Shown here one piece after another: positions 1 through 6,158 of a stretch of 10,573 bases of DNA. The DNA is taken from positions 1 through 10,573 of the forward strand of contig JAXDLK010000028.1 in assembly GCA_034666665.1 (NCBI GenBank). The letters are read 5' to 3'. The stretch is from JAXDLK01 sp034666665 (GTDB lineage Bacteria; Desulfobacterota; Binatia; JACPRU01). The notes under the pieces are model-generated. The model ran no database searches. It was given only the letters and a program-made list of their open reading frames with translations, and had not been told where the DNA came from. Within the stretch, counting starts at the first letter, position 1; each line of letters starts with the position of its first letter. The position numbers were made by a program, and so were the translations under genes.

Positions 1-586
1 GATGACCGAAGAGGGCACAGCCGAAGACCGGAGATTCCGCTCGACCCGCCGATGCACCGGTCGCCAGGGCGGTGACGGCGGCGAGGCCGTCGTTGTCGCC
101 ATGATGACCGCGGGCCTTGGTGATCCCGCCGCTGAACCGCAGCCGGCCGGAGGCATCGTAGAGCAAGGTTTGGCCCGACGTCAGAGCTCCGAATCGTGTG
201 GACTCGACGCCTCCGTCGTCCTGAAGCACGGTGACGCCGGGAATCGCGACCGCCTTCGTCCAGAGATCGCCTTTGACCCAGTCGTCGCTCATCTCGGCGG
301 GTTTGGCGAAGAGCACGAACGCGGAGATTCTACCGTCCGCCCGCGCCATCAGGGTGGAGAGCTCGCCGATGGTCGCACGCGAGCAGGGACACCGAGGGTG
401 CACCGCGATCACCACGGTCGGTCGATTTGGTAAGCGTTTGATCAGAGCCGTCGCCGGCCAGTCGCGCGGAGGATGGCCAGGCTCTCCCGCGGCGAGTGAA
501 TAGCTCCACAGCGCCGTCAGGCCGAACGCGACCACGAGCACCCATACGATGCCGCCACAAACCAGGGTGAGCTTCCGTCTCGACAT
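1..586 (-). CDS. Membrane-anchored thioredoxin-fold-like protein with CPC motif (RedB-like), C-terminus off the left edge
   Basis: The frame is open from ATG at 586 to the left edge, giving 195 residues without a stop. Residues 8-30 form one hydrophobic segment after a basic start (MSRRK), so it is probably a signal anchor with the rest in the periplasm. After it comes a beta strand (TVVIAV) running into HPRCPCSRA (residues 63-71, Cys66 and Cys68). This is where thioredoxin-fold proteins carry their redox cysteines, but here the spacing is CxC, not CxxC. Further on are FGALTSGQTLLYD (132-144), GGITKARGHHGDN (153-165) and a late cysteine in PVFGC (Cys190). I recall this pattern from proteins labelled RedB, but that name is from memory and its function is not established. 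A thiol or redox role is inferred. A second in-frame ATG at 595 could be the start; GGACGGA lies better spaced for 586. The gene runs the same way as the Asp-box gene, about 211 bases downstream of it. Confidence 0.72.
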   Translation of the reverse strand, partial: MSRRKLTLVCGGIVWVLVVAFGLTALWSYSLAAGEPGHPPRDWPATALIKRLPNRPTVVIAVHPRCPCSRATIGELSTLMARADGRISAFVLFAKPAEMSDDWVKGDLWTKAVAIPGVTVLQDDGGVESTRFGALTSGQTLLYDASGRLRFSGGITKARGHHGDNDGLAAVTALATGASAGRAESPVFGCALFGH

Positions 587-631
587 GGTCGTCATTCCGT
601 CCGCGTTAGAGAGAGCAAAACGAGTGCCGCC

Positions 632-660
632 GGGCTCCGTGGGAAAAAAGCCCACCACGG
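632..660. other. A-tract hairpin with alternative pairings in the 587-797 gap
   Basis: This stretch has three mutually exclusive inverted repeats: GGGCT/AGCCC (632-636 with 649-653), GTGGG/CCCAC (639-643 with 651-655, loop AAAAAAG) and CCGTGG/CCACGG (637-642 with 655-660). Read on the minus strand it lies after the Asp-box gene and ends in a run of six T, but the stem just before that run is only three base pairs. It could be a weak terminator of the Asp-box transcript or a leader structure of the RedB-like gene. The rest of the 587-797 gap shows no gene and no convincing promoter. Confidence 0.28.
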
Positions 661-797
661 GAGTATGCCACCGTTCCCTGATGCGGAAAATGCACGAAAT
701 GGCGGACGGAGAGGCGTTGCGGCGGAAAGTCGCCACTTCTGCCGATCGTTCGACGCGACGCGGAACTGCCGCGGCGAGAAATGACACCGCCACACGA

Positions 798-2321
798 TCA
801 GCGCTCCAGAGCCGCGCTCCACGCGGTCTGGTGGTAGGCGCCCTCGCCCGGTGGCCGGGAGGCGCGACACCATACGGCGTAGGCCCCACCGGCCGTCGCG
901 GCCACCCCTTGATAGTCGCCGAGGAAGGAGAGCCCGTCCGCCTCGGCGGCCCAGCGGAGCGCCGTTCGCGCTCCGAGGCGGACCGGCGCGCCGAAGGAGC
1001 GACCGCCGTCGGTCGAGATCTGGTACGCGGTGTAAACCAGATTCGAGTCCCGATCCTCCTCCCGCGTTCGCGTCCGATAGGTGGCGTGCACGATCCCGCC
1101 GTGGACGGCGACGTCGGGAGTGAACTTGTCGATGCCGCTGCCGGACCCGTCACCGTTCACCTTCACGGGGCCCGACCAGCTCCCGCCACCGTTCCCCGAC
1201 TTCCAGAGGAGAACGTCGTTCAAGCCGTCGCTCCGGAATCGCGTGTCGGCCCAGCCGGCGTAGAGCTCACCGGTCACGGGATCGACCGCAGCCGTGACGA
1301 GGAACTCGCCGACCCGGAGATCGGACGGGCTGCTCGCGAGGTTGTTGCCGATCACGACTTCGGCTCCGAAGGTGCTGCCGCCGTCGCGCGAGGTCCGCGC
1401 CACCCCCCGGAGCGGCAGGCTGTTCAGGTTCGTGTAGACGACCGTGAGATCCCCGTTCGGCTGGACCAGGGGAAGCACACCGACTCCGGACCGGTTTCCG
1501 GACAGCTGCACGCGGCTCGTCCACGTGCGGCCGCGATCGTCGGAATGCCGGATCTGCAGCGGTTCGTCGTTTCCCGTGATCCGGCTCCAGACGACGTAGA
1601 TGCGGCCGAAATGCGGGCTCGCAGGAAACGTGTCGACGGTGATCCACTCCTTGTCGTTCGAGACGTCGCAGCCGGCATGGCGCTCGACCTGCACCGGGGT
1701 CTCGAAGGTGAGGCCGCCGTCGTCGGAGCGCTGCACCATGATCCCGGTGGTGCAGCGGTCGCGGCTGATCGTCAGGCTCGACACGTAGACGCTGCCGTCG
1801 GGTCCAAACGCGACCGCGGGATCCGACGCGCGCGCCCAGGGGCCCTCGCGGGCGCGCGTCACGCCCGGTAGCGGCGCCGTGACCCACGTGTCGCCGCCGT
1901 CGTGCGACGTCGCGTAGCCGGTCGCGACGGCGCCGCCGTTGGGAAATCGGTTCTGCTGAAAGACGGCGACCACGACGTCGTCGTCGTCGGGATCCACGGC
2001 GACATCGGGCTCGACCTCGGTGTCCGGCTCGGATCCGGGACGCGGCGCCGTCGAATCCCGGCTGATTCGACGGACCGACCGCACCGTGACCGCAGCCTCC
2101 ATGGGTCCTGCGGACACCGCCGCCGGAGCAGCGAAGCCCTGCGAAGGATGCACGTGACGCTCCACGGCGACGTCGTGGAGGCGCTGTTGGACCGCCTGCC
2201 ACCGTTCGTACGCGGCCGGCATCGCAGCATGAGAGGAGTCGGCCCCGGCATGCCGCCCGGCGGCGATGCCGACGATGGCGAGGAGACATGCGAACCAGAC
2301 GTGCCGCCGCGACGCAGTCAT
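798..2321 (-). CDS. Secreted Asp-box (BNR/sialidase-like) beta-propeller protein
   Basis: This is a 507-residue protein. Residues 1-27 look like a Sec signal peptide (basic MTASRRH, hydrophobic ACLLAIVGIAAG, likely cleavage after AGA), so it is probably periplasmic or exported. Six Asp-box motifs (SxDxGxTW type) follow at regular spacing: residues 139-146, 199-206, 260-267, 311-318, 375-382 (degenerate, SGNGGGSW) and 436-443. That fits a six-bladed propeller of the sialidase superfamily. A very acidic run (PDDDD at 111-115) sits in the first blade. FLGDYQGVA (467-475) near the end is common in bacterial BNR-repeat proteins. The FRIP motif and arginine triad of true sialidases are not evident, so binding or an unknown hydrolase activity is safer than sialidase. 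I chose ATG 2321 over an upstream frame start (2486) because it begins the signal peptide, follows GGGGA, and overlaps the preceding gene's stop as ATGA. Confidence 0.87.
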   Translation of the reverse strand: MTASRRHVWFACLLAIVGIAAGRHAGADSSHAAMPAAYERWQAVQQRLHDVAVERHVHPSQGFAAPAAVSAGPMEAAVTVRSVRRISRDSTAPRPGSEPDTEVEPDVAVDPDDDDVVVAVFQQNRFPNGGAVATGYATSHDGGDTWVTAPLPGVTRAREGPWARASDPAVAFGPDGSVYVSSLTISRDRCTTGIMVQRSDDGGLTFETPVQVERHAGCDVSNDKEWITVDTFPASPHFGRIYVVWSRITGNDEPLQIRHSDDRGRTWTSRVQLSGNRSGVGVLPLVQPNGDLTVVYTNLNSLPLRGVARTSRDGGSTFGAEVVIGNNLASSPSDLRVGEFLVTAAVDPVTGELYAGWADTRFRSDGLNDVLLWKSGNGGGSWSGPVKVNGDGSGSGIDKFTPDVAVHGGIVHATYRTRTREEDRDSNLVYTAYQISTDGGRSFGAPVRLGARTALRWAAEADGLSFLGDYQGVAATAGGAYAVWCRASRPPGEGAYHQTAWSAALER

Positions 2322-2566
2322 CGTCCCCGCTCGTCCACCGCGAAGCCGGCTTTCCGGAGGATGCTTTGCAGGAAGCGCTTCGCGTCTTCGGGCGTGGTGA
2401 AACGCATGCGCATGACGACGTCCTTCAGCGGCGGGGGGCTCGCCCGATAGGCCTCCCGGCCTCTCCGCACCGTGATCACTCGCCACGTCCGCACGCGCCA
2501 GCCGCCGGCATCCTGGAACAGCAGGGCCGTCAGGCCGTCACCGAACTCGAGCACCCGGCTGCGCAT
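2318..2566 (-). CDS. Small uncharacterised protein (82 aa) coupled to the Asp-box gene
   Basis: I do not recognise this protein. It is an 82-residue ORF with strong third-position G/C, like its neighbours. Its TGA overlaps the ATG of the Asp-box gene (ATGA at 2321-2318), which suggests translational coupling. There is no signal peptide or membrane segment. The N-terminal half reads as beta strands (LTALLFQDAGGWRVRTWRVI), followed by a basic, proline-containing linker (RASPPPLKD). It ends in a probable amphipathic helix (TPEDAKRFLQSILRKAGF, roughly residues 57-74). The sequence looks like a folded cytoplasmic protein, not a chance frame. No strong ribosome binding site precedes the ATG. A TGCTACAAG extended -10-like element lies 12 bases upstream, so the message may be nearly leaderless. 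Its function is unknown. Confidence 0.62.
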   Translation of the reverse strand: MRSRVLEFGDGLTALLFQDAGGWRVRTWRVITVRRGREAYRASPPPLKDVVMRMRFTTPEDAKRFLQSILRKAGFAVDERGR

Positions 2567-2578
2567 CGCTCTGCTCTA

Positions 2579-2587
2579 CTTGTAGCA
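2579..2587 (-). promoter_or_regulatory. Possible extended -10 promoter element for the 82-aa gene
   Basis: On the minus strand TGCTACAAG resembles an extended -10 box (TGn followed by TACAAG, four of six matches to TATAAT). No recognisable -35 hexamer lies 16-18 bases upstream. Initiation about 7 bases downstream would leave only about five untranslated bases. This is pattern matching only. The divergent gap 2567-2718 holds little else besides the AATTCA repeat. Confidence 0.22.
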
Positions 2588-2644
2588 CCCGCCATCCCGG
2601 TTCGGGGGACGCCGCGGAATCGAGTTCGACGCACCGCGTCGCCC

Positions 2645-2659
2645 AATTCACCGAATTCA
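2645..2659 (+). repeat. Short AATTCA direct repeat in a divergent intergenic gap
   Basis: AATTCA occurs at 2645-2650 and again at 2654-2659, separated by CCG (a 9-base period). It is locally AT-rich in a very GC-rich region, between the divergent 82-aa gene and the kinase-BON gene. It could be part of a promoter or operator, or chance. Confidence 0.3.
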
Positions 2660-2718
2660 GCAGCGTCCCCTCTCTCGATTGCGACGGGCGGCGCGGCTGA
2701 GCTAGACGGAGGGATCCG

Positions 2719-3540
2719 ATGAGCCTGGTGGTCATCTCGCGCGAGATGGGAAGCGGCGGCACCCAGCTCGGCCGCGCCGTCGCGGAGCGGCTCGGCTACC
2801 GGTTCGCCGATCGCGAGGTCGTCCTCGAGGCCGCACGTCGCTACCACGTCCAGGAGGACAAGCTCGCGCGCTTCGAGGAGACGAAGCCGAGCTTCTGGGA
2901 GCGGTTCGATACCGAGCGGAGCACGTACCTCGCGTTCATCGAGGCCGCGCTCTACTCGTTCGCCGCGGAAGACGACGCGGTGATCACCGGGCGAGCCGCG
3001 CCGTTCTTCTTCCGGGACGTCCCGCACGCGATGCGCGTGCGGGTGATTGCACCGCTCGAGGTCCGTGCCGCGCGGGTCGCGCAGGAGGAGAAGATCTCCC
3101 TCGCCGAGGCGGAGGCGCGGGTCCGTCGCCACGACGAGGAGTCGTTCGCCCGGCTGACGCAGCTCTTCCAGACCGATTGCTCGTCGCCCGCACTCTACGA
3201 TCTGGTGATGAACTCCGAACGCGGAACGCTCGACGGCGCCGCCCGGACCCTCGAATCCGCGCTCCGCTTCGGGCCCTTCGCGCCCACGGCAGAGTCGTTA
3301 CGACAGATGCACGACCGCGCGCTGGCCGCGCAGGTTCGCGCCGAGCTCTTGCGCACCGACGGCCTGGACACCCTCGCGGTACAGGTGCGCGCCGACCACG
3401 GCACCATCTTTCTCGAGGGCGCCGTTTTCGGACCGCGCTGGGCCGACCTCGCCACGGAGATCGCCAGGAAGGTTGCCGGCGTGCAGGAGGTCGTCTGCAC
3501 GAGAGCAGCCCTTGCGCCCCTCCCGCCGCCGCCGCCCTGA
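2719..3540 (+). CDS. Cytidylate-kinase-like protein with C-terminal BON domain
   Basis: The 273-residue protein has two parts. Residues 1-185 match the cytidylate-kinase-like family: VVISREMGSGGTQLG at the nucleotide-binding end (glycine-rich loop, GSGG in place of the Walker-A GK[ST], as usual for this family), ITGRAAPFFFRD (89-100), RVRVIAPLEVR (106-116) and YDLVMN (160-165). Residues 196-262 look like a BON domain: a short helix (ALAAQVRAELL), strands around VQVRADHGTIFLEGAV, then a helix ending in VAGVQEVV. The protein ends in a poly-proline tail. No signal peptide is present, so it should be cytoplasmic. Phosphoryl transfer to a nucleotide is inferred from the family, and the real substrate is not known. 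GGAGGG at 2708-2713 sits five bases before the ATG and fixes the start. The gene converges on emrB with only three bases between the stop codons. Confidence 0.85.
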   Translation: MSLVVISREMGSGGTQLGRAVAERLGYRFADREVVLEAARRYHVQEDKLARFEETKPSFWERFDTERSTYLAFIEAALYSFAAEDDAVITGRAAPFFFRDVPHAMRVRVIAPLEVRAARVAQEEKISLAEAEARVRRHDEESFARLTQLFQTDCSSPALYDLVMNSERGTLDGAARTLESALRFGPFAPTAESLRQMHDRALAAQVRAELLRTDGLDTLAVQVRADHGTIFLEGAVFGPRWADLATEIARKVAGVQEVVCTRAALAPLPPPPP

Positions 3541-3543
3541 AGG

Positions 3544-5100
3544 TCAGTGCCCGCCCGCCGTCGCGCGGCCGCGCGTCTTGCCGAGCAGGAGGATCAGCGG
3601 CAGGAGCAGCAGCACCACGACGGCCAGCACCAGGAACACGTCCTGGAACGCGAGCACCGCTGCCTCGCGCTGCACCAGACGGTAGATCATCCCGAGGCCC
3701 TGCTGCGAGGCGGTATACGGGTCCACGCCCGCGTGCTGCCGAATGCGCCCGGCCGCCTCGATCGCGGCCTGCGCGATCGGGCTGGTCGCGTCGACGTGCT
3801 CGACGAGCATCGCCTGGTGGAGCTGCGAGCGGCGGATGATCAACGTGCCGGCGACGGCGATGCCGACGCTGCCGCCCGTGTTGCGCATCAAGTTGAAGAG
3901 CGCCGACGCGTTGCCCACGCGATCCGGGGGTACGGCGGCGAGCGCGGTCGCGGACAGCGGCACGAACGTGAAGCCGAGGCCGAAGCCGAGCACGAGCGTC
4001 GGCGCGACCATCTCCCAGAAGCCGTACTCGGTCGTGAAGTGCGACATCTCCCACGCGCCGGCGGCGACGCACAGCGTACCGATGCCGAGCACCCAGCGAG
4101 TATCGACGCGGCCGTAGATCATGCCGACGAGGAACATGCTCGCCATCGTCGACATCCCGCGCGGCGACATCGCCAGTCCGGCGCGCCATGCCGGGTAGCC
4201 CATCAGCGTCTGCAGGTAGAGCGGCCAGGCGACGAGGTTCCCGTAGAGAGAGAAACAGAGGAAAGCGATGATCACCGACGCGGAGGCGAAGGCGGGGTAG
4301 CGGAAGAGCCTGAGATCGACGACCGGCGACGGGTGCCGGAGCTCCCAGGGGACGAGGACGAGCAGCGCCGTCAAGGAGAGCCCGCTGAACACCCAGACCC
4401 ACGTGGCAGCGAACCACTCGGCACGCTCACCGCGGTCGAGGACGATCTGCGCGCAGCCGATCAGGACGACGACGAGCGCCAGCCCCAGGTAATCGATCCG
4501 CTTGACGACGCGCTTCCCCTGCGGGTCCGGCGGCAGGAAGGCGCCCTGCAGCACCGCAGCGAGGAGCCCGACCGGCAGGTTGATGTAGAAGATCCAGCGC
4601 CAGTCGTAGTTGTCCGTCAGCCATCCGCCGATCGTCGGCCCGAGGATCGGCGCGATCATCAGTCCCATCCCCCAGAGGGCCATCGCCAGGCCCTGCTGCG
4701 CCGGGGGAAACACCTCCATCAACACCGCTTGCGACAGCGGCACCATCGCCGCTCCGCCGACTCCTTGAATGATGCGGAAGACCACCATCGTCTGGAGGTT
4801 CCAGGCGAGGCCGCAGAGGACGGAGAACGTGGTGAAGAGCAGCGTGCTGCCGATGAAGAACCGCTTGCGGCCGAAGAGCGTCGACAGCCAGCCGGTGACC
4901 GGGATCACGATCCCATTCGACACCAGGTACGACGTCAGCACCCAGGTGATCTCGTCGACCGAGGCCGAGAAGCTCGCCTGCATGTGCGGCAGCGCGACGT
5001 TGGCGATCGTGACGTCGAGCACCTCGATGATCGTCGCGAGCATCGCGGCGATCGCCACCAGCCACTTGTTCGTGGTCGGGGCTTCGTCCTCGGCGGTCAT
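3544..5100 (-). CDS. emrB: EmrB/QacA-type MFS drug exporter (DHA2 family, 14 TM)
   Basis: The 518-residue inner-membrane transporter has the length and 14-helix hydrophobic pattern of DHA2 proton-driven exporters. Diagnostic motifs are LDVTIANVALP (residues 28-38, helix 1), motif A GWLSTLFGRKRFF (70-82, helix 2-3 loop), RIIQGVGGAAMVPLSQA (109-125, helix 4) and the antiporter motif C region GMGLMIAPILGPTIGGW (144-160, helix 5). DWRWIFYINLPVG (166-178) is typical of EmrB. The last helix (about 485-507) is followed by a short basic tail. Its ATG overlaps the TGA of emrA (ATGA at 5100-5097), so the two are co-translated. With EmrA and the TolC-type protein it should export hydrophobic or amphipathic compounds across both membranes. 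The actual substrate cannot be read from sequence. Confidence 0.95.
   Translation of the reverse strand: MTAEDEAPTTNKWLVAIAAMLATIIEVLDVTIANVALPHMQASFSASVDEITWVLTSYLVSNGIVIPVTGWLSTLFGRKRFFIGSTLLFTTFSVLCGLAWNLQTMVVFRIIQGVGGAAMVPLSQAVLMEVFPPAQQGLAMALWGMGLMIAPILGPTIGGWLTDNYDWRWIFYINLPVGLLAAVLQGAFLPPDPQGKRVVKRIDYLGLALVVVLIGCAQIVLDRGERAEWFAATWVWVFSGLSLTALLVLVPWELRHPSPVVDLRLFRYPAFASASVIIAFLCFSLYGNLVAWPLYLQTLMGYPAWRAGLAMSPRGMSTMASMFLVGMIYGRVDTRWVLGIGTLCVAAGAWEMSHFTTEYGFWEMVAPTLVLGFGLGFTFVPLSATALAAVPPDRVGNASALFNLMRNTGGSVGIAVAGTLIIRRSQLHQAMLVEHVDATSPIAQAAIEAAGRIRQHAGVDPYTASQQGLGMIYRLVQREAAVLAFQDVFLVLAVVVLLLLPLILLLGKTRGRATAGGH
3562..3575. other. Perfect 14-base GC palindrome at the convergent gene junction
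   Basis: CGCGCGGCCGCGCG is its own reverse complement. It lies inside the last codons of emrB and about 22 bases past the stop of the kinase-BON gene. RNA from either strand could fold it into a five-base-pair stem with a GGCC loop. No T run follows on either side, so it is not a standard intrinsic terminator. Because the convergent genes leave no spacer, it is the only obvious structure there. In DNA this GC-rich it may also be chance. Confidence 0.3.
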
Positions 5101-6158
5101 CGCCCCGCGACGGCTTGGTTCCCGGGGTCGAGGAGCGAGCCCCGCTTGTCGCTGACGTCGATCGCGGCCGCGACCGAGAGCCCGATGCGCAGCGGGTGAT
5201 CGCCCGGCGGCGGGTCGTCGAGGGCGATCCGCACCGGCACGCGCTGCACGACCTTCACCCAGTTACCCGAGGCGTTCTCCGGCGGGAGCAACGCGAACGC
5301 GGCTCCCGAGCCCGGCGACAGGCTCTGGACGCGTCCGCGGAAGACGTGGCGGGGATAGAGGTCGGCGACGACCGTCGCCGGCTGACCGATACGCACGTCG
5401 GCGAGCTCGGTCTCCTTGAAATTCGCCTGCACGTACACGCGGTCGAGCGGCACGATCATCATCAGCGGCTGCCCCGATTCGACGCGCTGGCCGATCTCGA
5501 CGGAGCGCCGAGCGACCACGCCGCCGAGCGGCGCACGGAGGTCCGTGTACGAGAGGAAGAGCTGCGCTTCCTCGAGCGCCGCCTGCGCCTGCCGCACGAC
5601 CGGAGCCTCGTCGGCGGGCGCGCCGACCGGGACGCCGAGCCCGGCGCGCGCCTCCTCGACACCGCGACGCGCGGACGCGAGGCGGGCTTCGGCGGCGCGG
5701 AGGTCGGTGCGAGATCGGTCGAGGCGCGTGGCCGGAGCGGCCCCCTGCCCCGCGAGCTTCTCGGCGCGCGTGTGCTCGAGCCGCGCCTGCTCGTACTCGG
5801 CCTCGGCGAGCCTGACCTCGCTCTCGGCCGCCTGCACGGCGGCGCGCATCTCGTTCACCCGAGCGCGCGCGGCGGCGAGCGTCGCCTCCGCCTTGCGAAG
5901 CTTGACCTCCAGGGGCTGCCGGTCGAGCCGCACGAGCAGATCGCCGGGCCGGACGCGCCAGTTCTCCTCGACCGCGAGCTCCACGATCGTACCGGGGACG
6001 CGCGAGGTCACCTGAGCGACGTCCGCGTGAACGTAGGCGTCGTCGGTGGAGACGTGCGTCTGATGATAGCGCCACCACCCCCTCCCCCAGACGATGCCGA
6101 GGGCGAGGAGCGCGATCACCGCGAGCGCCGCGACGCCGATCCTGACGCCGCGGCTCAT
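5097..6158 (-). CDS. emrA: EmrA/HlyD-type periplasmic adaptor of the efflux system
   Basis: The 353-residue membrane fusion protein has a single N-terminal membrane helix (about residues 6-25). The first half of the lipoyl domain follows (THVSTDDAYVHADVAQVTSR, 34-53, then GTIVELAVEENWRVRPGDLL). A long Ala/Glu/Arg-rich coiled-coil hairpin spans about 82-200. The second lipoyl half is YTDLRAPLGGVVARR (204-218), and the beta-barrel region includes ANFKETELADVRIGQPA (245-261). SPGSGAAFALLPPENASGNW (281-300) is a hallmark of EmrA-type adaptors. It should bridge EmrB in the inner membrane to the outer-membrane channel encoded just upstream. The start overlaps the TolC-family stop as ATGA (6158-6155), and its own stop overlaps the emrB start in the same way. 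Confidence 0.95.
   Translation of the reverse strand: MSRGVRIGVAALAVIALLALGIVWGRGWWRYHQTHVSTDDAYVHADVAQVTSRVPGTIVELAVEENWRVRPGDLLVRLDRQPLEVKLRKAEATLAAARARVNEMRAAVQAAESEVRLAEAEYEQARLEHTRAEKLAGQGAAPATRLDRSRTDLRAAEARLASARRGVEEARAGLGVPVGAPADEAPVVRQAQAALEEAQLFLSYTDLRAPLGGVVARRSVEIGQRVESGQPLMMIVPLDRVYVQANFKETELADVRIGQPATVVADLYPRHVFRGRVQSLSPGSGAAFALLPPENASGNWVKVVQRVPVRIALDDPPPGDHPLRIGLSVAAAIDVSDKRGSLLDPGNQAVAGR

Noticed and set aside
2..433. 143-residue plus-strand frame at the left edge
   Set aside because: It is antisense to the RedB-like gene, whose frame shows an anchor, HPRCPCSRA and ordered conserved-looking segments.
549..1871. 440-residue open frame on the plus strand opposite the Asp-box gene
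   Set aside because: It is antisense to a gene with clear Asp-box repeats and a signal peptide. The translation is Arg/Ala/Gly-rich without recognisable motifs, as expected from GC-rich antisense frames.
2322..2486. N-terminal extension of the Asp-box protein to 2486
   Set aside because: The added 55 residues lie within the 82-aa gene in another frame and would hide the signal peptide.
2530..3132. 200-residue minus-strand frame overlapping the kinase gene
   Set aside because: It is antisense to a well-supported kinase domain and would overlap the start of the 82-aa gene. No motif was seen.
3547..5199. 550-residue open frame on the plus strand opposite emrB
   Set aside because: It mirrors the emrB codons (His/Arg/Glu/Asp-rich, low complexity). 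EmrB motifs on the other strand are unambiguous.
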